From contig JBJKRL010000148.1 of NCBI GenBank assembly GCA_046704745.1, forward strand, positions 14,394 through 78,393: a stretch of DNA of 64,000 nt, given 5' to 3'. Made by a program: the position numbers and the translations under genes. A model generated the notes under the pieces. That model was not told the DNA's origin and ran no database searches. It saw nothing but the letters and a program-made list of their open reading frames with translations. Numbering within the stretch: position 1 is the stretch's first letter; each line of letters begins with the position of its first letter. This DNA is from CAWGGS01 sp046704745. GTDB taxonomy: Bacteria > Desulfobacterota > Desulfobulbia > Desulfobulbales > Desulfocapsaceae. Shown here piece after piece: positions 24,687 to 33,815 of this stretch.

Positions 24687-24719
24687 GACATGGCCGGGCC
24701 ATAACAGCACGGCCATGTC
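24687..24719 (+). terminator. Hairpin after alaS
   Basis: GACATGGCCG (24687-24696) pairs with CGGCCATGTC (24710-24719) around a 13-nt loop. No T-run follows, so it may be a factor-assisted terminator or 3'-end structure. Confidence 0.55.
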
Positions 24720-25198
24720 GAACAATGAAAATCGGAGCTCCGATAAACGCCCTTCACTTTGGGTTCGATTTCCTGGTGAACATTTTGTCGACTCCTGAAG
24801 ACCAACCTTTTTATATTCCTTTCCTGCTCTCGTAACCAATAAGCTGTTTTCGGAGTAGGATCTCACGCTTCCTAACATTTAATTGTGCTGAAAAATAAAG
24901 TTTGAGGATGGTTTAGATAGATTTCAGGTTCTATTTATTTTTTCTCTCTCTATTAGACAGGGAGGCACCCTGCCGGTAGAAACCTCGACACTGGAATATT
25001 TTGTTTAGAAGAGATGGTATCATCATCTTTGCCGCCTGCAAGAAGGTCTCACAATGCCATGCTTTTCTACAACATCTCTTGGTTGGTGAAAAAAAAGGAA
25101 TAAAGAAGAGGAACGTGGTCCTGTCGGGAAGATTATGCGGTCTGAGTGATCCTCATCGATTTTCCTGATGTTGAGGTCTACTACATACTATAAAGTAG
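24720..25198. other. Intergenic region between alaS and the second ATP synthase locus
   Basis: No gene is supported here. It contains a short hairpin (CAGGGAGGCACCCTG near 24957) and a possible long-range pairing AAGAGATG/CATCTCTT (about 25011 and 25073), neither convincing alone. The remaining 25228-25478 would be a long 5' leader if the promoter at 25199 is used. Confidence 0.4.
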
Positions 25199-25227
25199 TT
25201 GACACAGGCGATTATTTACAGTAAGAA
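25199..25227 (+). promoter_or_regulatory. Candidate sigma70 promoter for the atpF'-atpC operon
   Basis: TTGACA (25199-25204), 17-nt spacer, TAAGAA (25222-25227). The spacing and -35 are ideal; the -10 is one of several possible AT-rich hexamers. It would give a leader of about 245 nt before atpF'. Confidence 0.5.
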
Positions 25228-25478
25228 TTTCTCCGGTTGTGAATGACCATTCATTTTTATCGACTGGGCAAGAAGTTTACTCGTCGATGGATAAGTGTTG
25301 TAACTCGTTGATTTATCGTGTTGCTTCTGCATATCCGTGGATTTTTGGCGAGTTGGTCGTTTTGGGCATGGATGGTTGTCCAATTGTGCACGTGTTTATT
25401 TGATAGTTTTAGGTAAGTCCGCATTCAATTTTGAATGCTGAATTTTATAAAACTTAAGTTGAGCGGGAGAGGGCAAAC

Positions 25479-25904
25479 ATGGTTACGTTGGATATCACTT
25501 TGTTCATTCAGATGATAAACGCCATTGTCTTGATGTTTATCCTGAATGTGGTCCTGTACAAACCTGTACGAAAGGTTTTGCGTGACAGAGCCGAGATGAT
25601 GAAAGGGATGCAAGCCGAAATTGCCAGGGTTCAGGAAAATGCGCGCCTGAGGCAGGAAGAAGTCGATAAAAAAATGGCCAAGGCGTCAGGAAAGGCAAAG
25701 GCTGCCCTGGATTCTGCAAGGGCCGATGCGGCAGCTGCAGGAGATTCGAAACTTGCTGCGATCAAGGCTGAGGCTGATGAGGGGAAGGAGAAGAGAATGG
25801 CGGAGGTTCGTTCTCAAGTTCAAGACGCCGCAAAAGGACTTCAAGCAAATCTCGATGGGTTTGCCGTCTCCATGGCTAGCAAAATTCTGGGAAGGAGTCT
25901 CTAA
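25479..25904 (+). CDS. atpF': ATP synthase F0 subunit b' (or b)
   Basis: A 141-aa peripheral-stalk subunit: one N-terminal membrane helix (about residues 5-27, FIQMINAIVLMFILNVVLY) and a long charged coiled coil rich in Ala, Glu and Lys. It forms a heterodimeric stalk with the next gene's product. GGGAGAGGG precedes ATG by 5 nt. It overlaps nothing and is 2 nt from atpF, beginning the seven-gene operon atpF'-F-H-A-G-D-C. Confidence 0.92.
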   Translation: MVTLDITLFIQMINAIVLMFILNVVLYKPVRKVLRDRAEMMKGMQAEIARVQENARLRQEEVDKKMAKASGKAKAALDSARADAAAAGDSKLAAIKAEADEGKEKRMAEVRSQVQDAAKGLQANLDGFAVSMASKILGRSL

Positions 25905-25906
25905 CG

Positions 25907-26626
25907 ATGAAAGGAGTGAAACGAGTAGCCAGGGGAACGATTCTGGTCGTTGTGACACTCTGGTTTGCCCTGTCCTTCGGGACTGTCTGGGCAACAGAGA
26001 ATGTTACTCCCGATACGGCCGGACAGACCAGTCATGCAGTGGTTGCCCAAGGGCATGGGAAGGAAGTTAAAGCTGCTGTTCATGAAGAAACAAAAGCCAC
26101 CGAGCATGGAGCCGCCGAACACGGTGAAGGGCCAATATTCACCAAGGACAAGTTGAAAGACCTCGGTTTTAGGTTTATGAACTTTGCAGTCCTTCTTGGC
26201 ATTCTGTTATATTTTGGAGCCAAACCTATCGCTGCCAGTTTAAGCGGCAGGAAAAACAAGATAAAGAACGATATAGAAGACTTGCAGGCCAAAAAAGCCG
26301 AGGCGGAAAAATCGTTTAAAGCGTTTGAAGCCAAGCTGGCAAGCATCGAAGCCGAAATCGACACCATCGTGGAAAAGGCTGTTGCCCAGGCCGAGATTGA
26401 AAAGGGCAGAATCCTAGAAAAGGCGGAACAGGCAGCGGCGGATATACAACGACAGGCTGAATTGGCTATCCAGCATGAGATTGTGGAGGCCAAGAGGACG
26501 CTGAAAAACGATATTGCAGATCAAGCTGCAGTCATGGCTGAAGAGTTGATTAAAAAGAACCTCACTGCTGCAGATCAGGTAAAGATCATTGAAAATTATC
26601 TCGTCAAAGTGGGGGCCGTCCAGTGA
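25907..26626 (+). CDS. atpF: ATP synthase F0 subunit b with signal-peptide-like N-terminus
   Basis: A 239-aa stalk subunit. Residues 1-30 look like a signal peptide (KGVKRVARG, hydrophobic core, VWA cleavage-like site). About residues 31-78 are Ala/Glu/His-rich (HGKEVKAAVHEETKATEHGAAEHGEG). A membrane helix follows (FMNFAVLLGILLYFGAKPI) and then a coiled coil to the C-terminus. Such extended b subunits are seen in deltaproteobacteria, as far as I recall. Whether the signal is cleaved, leaving the His-rich stretch in the periplasm, is unproven. It overlaps atpH by 4 nt (GTGA). Confidence 0.9.
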   Translation: MKGVKRVARGTILVVVTLWFALSFGTVWATENVTPDTAGQTSHAVVAQGHGKEVKAAVHEETKATEHGAAEHGEGPIFTKDKLKDLGFRFMNFAVLLGILLYFGAKPIAASLSGRKNKIKNDIEDLQAKKAEAEKSFKAFEAKLASIEAEIDTIVEKAVAQAEIEKGRILEKAEQAAADIQRQAELAIQHEIVEAKRTLKNDIADQAAVMAEELIKKNLTAADQVKIIENYLVKVGAVQ

Positions 26627-27168
26627 AACAGACAATTTTAGCACGCAGGTACGCCAAGGCGCTCTTTACCGTCGGCAAAGAGAACGGCCAGTTCGAGAAC
26701 TATAACGAGACCCTGCAGGGGCTCGCAAGCTTGTATAAAACACATCCGGACGTGGTAGATGCCCTGACCAATCCACTCTATCCGCTCGAGTTTAGAGAGA
26801 AGGTCATGGTCGGAATCGTGAAATCATCCGGTGTGGATAAGGTCATGGGGAATTTCCTGAATCTGCTCGTTGAGAAAAAACGGGCTGAAATTCTTCCCGA
26901 AATTGCAGAAGAGTTCCAGATCATGGTTGATTCTGAAAAAAATATCAGCCATGGGACCATAGTTTCAGCTATAGAGCTCAGTAAAAAATTGCAGGCCGAT
27001 GTTCAGGCCACACTAGAGAAATTAACAGGCAAGAAAGTTGAGCTGTCGACCAGCGTCGATCCATCTCTGATTGGTGGAATAATCGCCAAGGTTGGCGATC
27101 TTGTTTTGGACGGCAGCATCAGGACACAGCTTGCAGGTTTAAAAGATTCCATTAAGGGGAGAGAATAG
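26623..27168 (+). CDS. atpH: ATP synthase F1 subunit delta
   Basis: A 181-aa subunit that links the peripheral stalk to the F1 head. N-terminal RRYAKALFTVGKENG is the family signature, and the C-terminal domain ends IGGIIAKVGDLVLDGSIRTQLAGLKDSI, also canonical. It starts with GTG overlapping the atpF stop and ends directly before the ATG of atpA with no gap, so translation is tightly coupled. Confidence 0.96.
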   Translation: MKQTILARRYAKALFTVGKENGQFENYNETLQGLASLYKTHPDVVDALTNPLYPLEFREKVMVGIVKSSGVDKVMGNFLNLLVEKKRAEILPEIAEEFQIMVDSEKNISHGTIVSAIELSKKLQADVQATLEKLTGKKVELSTSVDPSLIGGIIAKVGDLVLDGSIRTQLAGLKDSIKGRE

Positions 27169-28692
27169 ATGCAGATCAAAGCCGAAGAAATCAGTCAGAT
27201 TATCAAAGATCAGATTGGGGAGTATGAGACAAGTATTGACCTTAATGAGACCGGTACCGTTATCTCTGTCGGTGACGGTATCGCACGTATCTATGGTGTA
27301 CAGAACTGTATGGCCATGGAGCTTCTCGAATTCCCCGGCGGAATCATGGGACTTGCACTGAACCTGGAGGAGGACAACGTCGGTTGTGCCGTTCTCGGAA
27401 GTGTTCAAAGTATCAAGGAAGGTGATATTGTCAAACGTACCGGCAGAATTGCCGAGGTTCCGGTTGGGCCTGAAATGGAAGGCCGCGTCGTTGACGGCAT
27501 CGGCCAGCCCATTGACGGACAGGGACCCCTCAAAGCAAAATTGACCTCCAAAATAGAGGTTCTGGCTCCAGGCGTTATTGCCAGGAAAGGTGTGCATGAA
27601 CCCTGCTACACCGGTTCCAAGGCTGTCGATGCCATGACTCCTGTCGGCCGCGGGCAACGTGAGCTTGTCATCGGTGACCGCCAGATCGGCAAAACCGCAC
27701 TCTGTGTCGATGCCATCATCGCTCAGAAAGAGACAGATGTACATTGTATCTATGTTGCTGTTGGTCAGAAGAAATCCACCGTCGCCCTGGTTGTCGAGGC
27801 TCTGAGGAAACACGGTGCCATGGCCTATACCACAGTCGTTGCCGCCTGTGCTTCCGATCCTGCACCGATGCAGTACATCGCCCCGTTTGCCGGATGTGCC
27901 ATGGGTGAGTATTTCCGCGACAATGGTCAGCATGCACTGATCATCTACGACGACCTGTCCAAGCAGGCAGTTTCTTACCGCGAGCTTTCACTTCTGCTTC
28001 GTCGTCCGCCAGGACGTGAGGCCTATCCCGGTGACATCTTCTTCAACCATTCGCGTCTTCTGGAGCGGGCTTCTAAAGTGAACGACGAACTGGGAGCAGG
28101 CTCTCTGACGGCTCTGCCTATCATCGAGACCCAGGCAGGCGACGTTTCCGCGTTCATACCTACAAACGTTATTTCCATTACCGACGGCCAGGTGTATCTC
28201 GAGCCGAACCTGTTCTTCTCAGGCGTTCGTCCTGCCATCAACGTCGGTCTGTCCGTATCCCGTGTCGGCGGTGCCGCCCAGGTCAAGGCAATGAAGCAGG
28301 TAGCAGGAACCCTGCGCCTCGATCTTGCCCAGTACCGTGAGCTGGCAGCCTTTGCCGCCTTCGGCTCCGATCTGGACGCTGCAACCCAAGCTCAGTTGAC
28401 ACGAGGCGAAAGGTTGGTCGAGATCCTCAAGCAACCGCAATATCAGCCGCTGCCCATGGAGAAACAGGTATGCATTCTCTTTGCCGGAACCAACGGCTAC
28501 CTCGACAAACTGCCCGTAGACAGTCTGGCATCCTATGAGCAGGAGATGTACGCCTACATAGAATCGAACGATCCTTCCATCTTATCCGACCTTAAGGAGC
28601 AAATGGTCTTCACCGATGAAATTAAGGAGAAACTGAATAAAGCCCTGACCAGCTTTGGTAATACTTTCAAGGCAACCAAAGGTCTTAACTAA
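27169..28692 (+). CDS. atpA: ATP synthase F1 subunit alpha
   Basis: A 507-aa non-catalytic nucleotide-binding subunit. The P-loop GDRQIGKTALC lies near residues 169-179 (Ile in place of the usual Thr), and the conserved PAINVGLSVSRVGGAAQ block near residue 363 carries the Arg finger. N-terminal VSVGDGIARIYG-type beta-barrel is present. It abuts atpH without gap; atpG follows after 18 nt. Confidence 0.98.
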   Translation: MQIKAEEISQIIKDQIGEYETSIDLNETGTVISVGDGIARIYGVQNCMAMELLEFPGGIMGLALNLEEDNVGCAVLGSVQSIKEGDIVKRTGRIAEVPVGPEMEGRVVDGIGQPIDGQGPLKAKLTSKIEVLAPGVIARKGVHEPCYTGSKAVDAMTPVGRGQRELVIGDRQIGKTALCVDAIIAQKETDVHCIYVAVGQKKSTVALVVEALRKHGAMAYTTVVAACASDPAPMQYIAPFAGCAMGEYFRDNGQHALIIYDDLSKQAVSYRELSLLLRRPPGREAYPGDIFFNHSRLLERASKVNDELGAGSLTALPIIETQAGDVSAFIPTNVISITDGQVYLEPNLFFSGVRPAINVGLSVSRVGGAAQVKAMKQVAGTLRLDLAQYRELAAFAAFGSDLDAATQAQLTRGERLVEILKQPQYQPLPMEKQVCILFAGTNGYLDKLPVDSLASYEQEMYAYIESNDPSILSDLKEQMVFTDEIKEKLNKALTSFGNTFKATKGLN

Positions 28693-28710
28693 TCAAAGAT
28701 AGGTCCAGCT

Positions 28711-29574
28711 ATGCCAAGTCTAAAAGACGTACAGATCAAGATCAAAGGTGTCACCAAGACATCCCAGATCACTAAGGCCATGAACATGGTCGCCTCGGCG
28801 AAGTTGCGCAATGCTCAGGAAAAGATGGAGAAATTCCGGCCGTATACATCGAAATTTGTCGAGGCAATGTCGAATCTATCGGGCGGTTCCAATACTGACA
28901 GCTTTCCCCTGATGGAAAACAGGTCGGTTAAGAATGTCGAGTATCTCATTATAACCTCCGACCGCGGGTTATGCGGCTCCTTCAACTCCAACATCGTCAA
29001 GCTAGCTTTGCAAAAGATGGAAGAAGACGAGAAAAACGGAATTGGCGTCAGCTTTGTCTGTGTCGGCAAGAAAGGGTTCCAACTCCTGAAGAAGACAGGT
29101 AAGGTACGGAAGAACTACAGGGATATCATGTCGTCGTTCCAGATGTTCAACGCCCGAGAGATTGCCACTGACGTTGCAGATAACTTCTTGAACAAAAAGG
29201 CTGACAAGGTTGAAGTCATCTACGGAGAGTTTAAATCGGTTGCTGTGCAGAAACCGGCCGTCAAGGCATTCCTGCCGGTACAGCCCGTCAAGGAGGAGGG
29301 TGAAAAGAAGATTTCAGGTGATTATATCTATGAGCCTTCCACAGAAGAGATCATGGATGTGCTGCAGCCCCTTTATTTAAATGTCATGGTTTATCATGCC
29401 ATGCTTGAGGTCGGTGCCAGCGAACATGCGGCCCGGATGACGGCAATGGATAATGCAACCAGAGCATGCAAGGAGATGGTCGATCACCTGACCATAGTAT
29501 ACAACAAGGCGCGCCAGGCCGCTATCACGGCGGAACTCATGGATATCGTCGGCGGTGCCGAAGCCCTTAAATAA
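28711..29574 (+). CDS. atpG: ATP synthase F1 subunit gamma
   Basis: A 287-aa central-stalk subunit. The N-terminal coiled coil (KDVQIKIKGVTKTSQITKAMNMVASAKLR) and C-terminal coiled coil (ASEHAARMTAMDNATRACKEM) are canonical, with the GLCGSFN segment (about residues 86-92) between. Full length. A 49-nt gap with strong Shine-Dalgarno separates it from atpD. Confidence 0.97.
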   Translation: MPSLKDVQIKIKGVTKTSQITKAMNMVASAKLRNAQEKMEKFRPYTSKFVEAMSNLSGGSNTDSFPLMENRSVKNVEYLIITSDRGLCGSFNSNIVKLALQKMEEDEKNGIGVSFVCVGKKGFQLLKKTGKVRKNYRDIMSSFQMFNAREIATDVADNFLNKKADKVEVIYGEFKSVAVQKPAVKAFLPVQPVKEEGEKKISGDYIYEPSTEEIMDVLQPLYLNVMVYHAMLEVGASEHAARMTAMDNATRACKEMVDHLTIVYNKARQAAITAELMDIVGGAEALK

Positions 29575-29623
29575 TATATGAACTTACGGAAAAACTAAGA
29601 CTATTGAGGAGGGGTAAGGCCCT

Positions 29624-31048
29624 ATGAGTAATCAAAGGATTGGAAAAGTTATTCAGGTAATAGGTCCTGTCGTGGACGTCGAATTCGAGGCAGGGAATCT
29701 CCCGAACATTATGAACGCAATGTTCGTCAGCAATCCAGCCATCTCCGATGTGAAAGACAATCTGGTCATCGAAGTTGCACTGCATCTCGGCAACAACGCC
29801 TGCCGCTGCATTGCCATGGATCAGACCGACGGTCTGGTGCGCGGGATGGAGGTTCGCGATTCTGGTGAGCCGATCTCTATTCCTGTCGGTGCACCTGCTT
29901 TGGGCAGGATCATGAACGTTGTCGGCCGCCCGGTCGATGGACTCGGTCCCATAACATCGGACAAAAAATCGCCTATCCACCGACCTGCTCCCGCCTTTAC
30001 GGATCAGGATACTGAAGTGCGCGTTCTGGCAACCGGCATCAAGGTTATCGACCTTCTGGTTCCGTTTCCGCTTGGTGGCAAGATGGGTCTGTTCGGCGGT
30101 GCCGGTTGCGGTAAGACCGTTATCATGATGGAGATGGTCAACAATATCGCCATGCATCATGGTGGTATTTCCGTCTTCTGCGGTGTGGGTGAGCGTACCC
30201 GTGAGGGAAACGACCTCTACCATGAAATGAAGGAATCAGGCGTTTTGCCCAAAGCTGCTCTCGTTTACGGCCAGATGACCGAGCCTCCTGGAGCGCGTGC
30301 CCGCGTTGCCTTGACAGGTCTGACAGCGGCCGAGTATTTCCGTGATGAAGAGGGACAGGATGTGCTCTTCTTCGTTGATAACATCTTCCGTTTCACCCAG
30401 GCAGGATCCGAGGTCTCCGCGCTCCTTGGCCGTATTCCTTCTGCTGTTGGGTATCAGCCGACCCTTGCCACCGACCTTGGCGCTCTGCAGGAACGCATCA
30501 CGTCGACCACCAAGGGCTCCATTACCGCAGTGCAATGCGTCTACGTTCCCGCTGACGACTTGACCGACCCTGCACCGGCAACAACCTTTGCCCATCTTGA
30601 CGGCACTGTTGTTCTCTCCCGTCAGATTGCTGAGCTTGGTATCTACCCTGCCGTGGATCCGCTTGACTCCACCTCAAGGATTCTTGATCCCAACGTTATC
30701 GGTGAGGAGCATTACCGGGTCGCTCGAGGTGTGCAAGTATCCTTGCAGAAGTATAAAGATCTCAAAGATATCATCGCAATTCTCGGTATGGATGAGCTTT
30801 CCGAAGAGGATCAGCTCCTGGTCTCCCGGGCTCGGAAAATTCAGAGATATCTGTCCCAGCCGTTTACGGTAGCAGAGGTCTTTACCGGGCATCCCGGTAA
30901 ATTCGTAAAGATTGAGGACACTGTTCAGGGATTCAAAGAGATCCTTGAGGGCAAGCATGACGAATTGCCGGAATCAGCTTTTTATATGGTTGGATCCATC
31001 GACGAAGCTATTGCGAAAGCAGCTAAATCAAAGGAAGAGTCTAAATAA
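29624..31048 (+). CDS. atpD: ATP synthase F1 subunit beta
   Basis: A 474-aa catalytic subunit. The P-loop is GGAGCGKTVIMMEM (about residues 163-176), with Cys instead of the usual Val; the catalytic Glu is in GVGERTREGNDLY (about residue 200), Walker B in DVLFFVDNIFRF and the DELSEED loop near residue 400 is intact. GGAGGGG precedes ATG. The Cys in the P-loop is unusual but keeps all required Gly, Lys and Thr residues. Confidence 0.98.
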   Translation: MSNQRIGKVIQVIGPVVDVEFEAGNLPNIMNAMFVSNPAISDVKDNLVIEVALHLGNNACRCIAMDQTDGLVRGMEVRDSGEPISIPVGAPALGRIMNVVGRPVDGLGPITSDKKSPIHRPAPAFTDQDTEVRVLATGIKVIDLLVPFPLGGKMGLFGGAGCGKTVIMMEMVNNIAMHHGGISVFCGVGERTREGNDLYHEMKESGVLPKAALVYGQMTEPPGARARVALTGLTAAEYFRDEEGQDVLFFVDNIFRFTQAGSEVSALLGRIPSAVGYQPTLATDLGALQERITSTTKGSITAVQCVYVPADDLTDPAPATTFAHLDGTVVLSRQIAELGIYPAVDPLDSTSRILDPNVIGEEHYRVARGVQVSLQKYKDLKDIIAILGMDELSEEDQLLVSRARKIQRYLSQPFTVAEVFTGHPGKFVKIEDTVQGFKEILEGKHDELPESAFYMVGSIDEAIAKAAKSKEESK

Positions 31049-31068
31049 CGATAAGCGAGGTTGGTTCA

Positions 31069-31482
31069 ATGGCACAACAGATAAGATTGGAAGTTGTAAC
31101 ACCTACCGGTGCTGCCGTTAACGAGGATGTGGATATTGTTAACGCACCCGGCTATGGTGGCGATTTTGGTGTGCTTGCCAATCATGCGCCTTTCCTCTCA
31201 ACAATTAAGATCGGAATACTTTCCTATGAAAATGGGAAAAAAAGGGAAAATCTTATGATAAGCGGCGGCTTCTGTGAGGTCTCCAATAATAAGATCACCT
31301 TTCTTGTTGAGAGCGCTGAGTTCGGCAGGCAGATAGATGTCGATCGGGCCATGAAGGCAAAAGAGAGAGCTGAGAAAAGGCTGGCCCAGGCTATGCAACA
31401 CGATGAAGCAATTAATCGGACCAGGGCCGAGGCTGCTCTGCAAAGAGCACTGGCAAGAATCAAAGCTGCAAAAATTCAATAA
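31069..31482 (+). CDS. atpC: ATP synthase F1 subunit epsilon
   Basis: A 137-aa subunit with an N-terminal beta-sandwich (RLEVVTPTGAAVNEDVDIV; PGYGGDFGVLANHAPFLS) and a C-terminal two-helix hairpin rich in Ala/Arg that can regulate ATP hydrolysis. It is the last gene of the operon and is followed by a strong terminator. Confidence 0.96.
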   Translation: MAQQIRLEVVTPTGAAVNEDVDIVNAPGYGGDFGVLANHAPFLSTIKIGILSYENGKKRENLMISGGFCEVSNNKITFLVESAEFGRQIDVDRAMKAKERAEKRLAQAMQHDEAINRTRAEAALQRALARIKAAKIQ

Positions 31483-31502
31483 TTCAAACCTGTTCTCTAA
31501 TT

Positions 31503-31535
31503 AAAAAAAGCCGCCCTGTTTGGGCGGCTTTTTTT
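31503..31535 (+). terminator. Intrinsic terminator after atpC
   Basis: A 14-bp stem (31503-31516 with 31522-31535) around a 5-nt loop, with A7 and T7 runs at its base, so it could work on both strands. The remaining 340 bp to the next gene shows nothing beyond short inverted words (AGACAATT/AATTGTCT). Confidence 0.95.
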
Positions 31536-31875
31536 ATTGCCAAAAAGAACGCTTCAAGACAATCCAATTTATCGTCAGGGTCAGACCCGCAAGACAATTA
31601 TCGCAGAGAAATTGAAGTAACATGCGAGTATAAAGAAATTGTCTCGCGCAAAGCAAATGATGGGAAAATGGGGCCGTTCTAGAGTTTTAAGAAGCTCTTA
31701 CCACTTATGTTCAACTACTGAACCCCAGAGAGAGGGGTTCGTTTCTCGGGACGACATAAACATATCCCTGGATGCAACGCTAACGTCAACCGGGCCGTAG
31801 AGACCCGAAAAATCAAACGGTTCTTTCCCCCTCCCATTCAGAGAGGCTGAGTTTCAATGGTAATCAGATTTGTGC

Positions 31876-33678
31876 TTAAAGGCTTGCAGTGTTGGTGCTG
31901 ATATAAGATTGGATACCGGAGGAAATATCATTTGCGATGCTTTTAAGGAAATGATTATTTTTCAGGTGGTTAACATCATTTTTGTTGGTGATGAATGACA
32001 TCTCAACAAGGATTGCCGGCATCTCGGCGCCGATAAGCACATAGAACGGAGCCTGTTTTACACCAAGATTTTTGATGTGGGAAAAATTCTTATCCAAACC
32101 GGTGATGATAGAATTATGGACGAGTTCTGCAAGGCGGGATGATTCGTTTATCTTTGAATTTTTCAAGATATCTGAGAGGATATTTTGCAGATCGCTCATC
32201 TGATGAGTTGAGGTTGCATTTTCAAAGGCTGCCACTCGCATGGCCTCAGGATTAGTTGTCAGATTCAAGTAATAGGTCTCGATTCCATAGGCTTTTTCTG
32301 AGGGGCTGGCATTGATATGGAGGGACACGAAAAGATCGGCATCATGGGTGTTGGCAATGGCAGTCCTCTCCTCAAGTGGGATGAAAACATCGGTGGTGCG
32401 GGTCAGAATAACCTTGCATCCAAGTCGCTCTTCGAGAAGAGGGGCCAGCATTTTAGCTACCTTGAGCACAACATCTTTTTCTTTCAGGCCATAGGCGATA
32501 GCCCCCGGGTCTTTTCCTCCATGTCCGGGGTCGAGAACGATAGTTCTCACCCTAAGCCCTAATTGTTGTGCCAATGTGATGGATTTTTCCGACGATGGGA
32601 CAGATGCATTTTGATTCGTTTGATTTTCCATCGCGGTCATATTTACAGGATTCTTTTTGCCTTGACGAAGAACGACAATCTGCGATGAAGATTGTTCAGG
32701 TGCTTTAACAGGTTGGGTTGGTTTGTTGGATATCTGGGTTTTGAGGACCTGCGGTTCCTTTTTTTCCTTCCCCCGCACATCGATTATAACACGGAATGGA
32801 TCGGCAAGGCTGAAGACTTTATAGGAAGAGATGGACTCGATATCCAGTACGACCCTGACAGTACTGGGATTGTATTGACCCGTACGGATCCTTCTTAACA
32901 GACCGTCCTCAATGGGAACCGGAGCCCGATATTTGGGCTCGATATAACTGTTGAAGAAATCGATGAACAATCTTCTCGGCTGATCTCCTGATTGTTCAAG
33001 CAGCTGTTCTTTGTACCTTACCGGTCCTGATGCATTGATGACCACACGGGTATAGTCATCGGAAGACCAATATTTTACCGGCAGGACGCTTGCTAAATTC
33101 GTCGGATGATAATTGCCTATCAGAACAGGCGGCAAAGGGATATTGTATTGCTGGGAAAGAACCTCGAGTTGTTTGACGGCGCCGGAATACATATCTCCAT
33201 TGGGAAAATCGGTGACGATTCTGCTCAGTGCCTCAGCAGCTTTCTTCGGATCATGTTGATTGTCCAGATAGAGATTTGCCATGATCCAGAGGGAGTCATC
33301 TCCCAGCCGGTTTTTGGGAAATATGGTGGCTTGGTCGCTGAAATAGGATATGGCTTCATCAAGATCCAATTTATTATGGAAGCGATCGAACATTTCTTTA
33401 TAGATTTTTCCAAGCATAAAAAGACACTTGGGAGCATAATTTGACTTTGAGTCGGAAAGGAAAAGCTTCCTGAAATCTCTGGCATTTTTTAGCCATTCTT
33501 CCCTGGAAGTTTTATGGGAGGAATCCGATTGGAGGTCATTGTAATCTTTTCTTGCAGAGAGATACTGGCTTTCAACGGTGTTCCCGTCCCCATGAGCGGT
33601 ATTTTCCTGCGCCTTCAAAGGTATGGCTGGAAGAAAAAGAAAGAGTATCAACAGAAAGGCAAAAACGTATCTCTGCAT
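31876..33678 (-). CDS. N-acetylmuramoyl-L-alanine amidase with TPR-like and AMIN domains
   Basis: A 600-aa periplasmic cell-wall hydrolase. Signal peptide MQRYVFAFLLILFLFLPAIPLKA, then a helical TPR-like region (about 60-180), an AMIN domain that targets septal peptidoglycan (about 200-310, VRVVLDIESISSYKVF), a low-complexity linker, and the Amidase_3 catalytic domain with IVLDPGHGGKDPGA and the second zinc His in VSLHINAS, and Glu in ILVEMSFITN. This is the AmiC type that splits daughter cells. ATG 33678 is chosen for the signal peptide; in-frame starts at 33723 or 33726 are also possible. Confidence 0.93.
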   Translation of the reverse strand: MQRYVFAFLLILFLFLPAIPLKAQENTAHGDGNTVESQYLSARKDYNDLQSDSSHKTSREEWLKNARDFRKLFLSDSKSNYAPKCLFMLGKIYKEMFDRFHNKLDLDEAISYFSDQATIFPKNRLGDDSLWIMANLYLDNQHDPKKAAEALSRIVTDFPNGDMYSGAVKQLEVLSQQYNIPLPPVLIGNYHPTNLASVLPVKYWSSDDYTRVVINASGPVRYKEQLLEQSGDQPRRLFIDFFNSYIEPKYRAPVPIEDGLLRRIRTGQYNPSTVRVVLDIESISSYKVFSLADPFRVIIDVRGKEKKEPQVLKTQISNKPTQPVKAPEQSSSQIVVLRQGKKNPVNMTAMENQTNQNASVPSSEKSITLAQQLGLRVRTIVLDPGHGGKDPGAIAYGLKEKDVVLKVAKMLAPLLEERLGCKVILTRTTDVFIPLEERTAIANTHDADLFVSLHINASPSEKAYGIETYYLNLTTNPEAMRVAAFENATSTHQMSDLQNILSDILKNSKINESSRLAELVHNSIITGLDKNFSHIKNLGVKQAPFYVLIGAEMPAILVEMSFITNKNDVNHLKNNHFLKSIANDISSGIQSYISTNTASL

Positions 33679-33815
33679 GAGGAATAGAGGACTTCTGGAG
33701 TGGTAGTAGTTGATGACAACCATCACGCAAGATCTAAGGAGCCTTAATCATGAGGATTTAATGTTATTATAGTACAACCTCCAAACGAAAATAGCACGAG
33801 ATGAAAAAAAAATCA

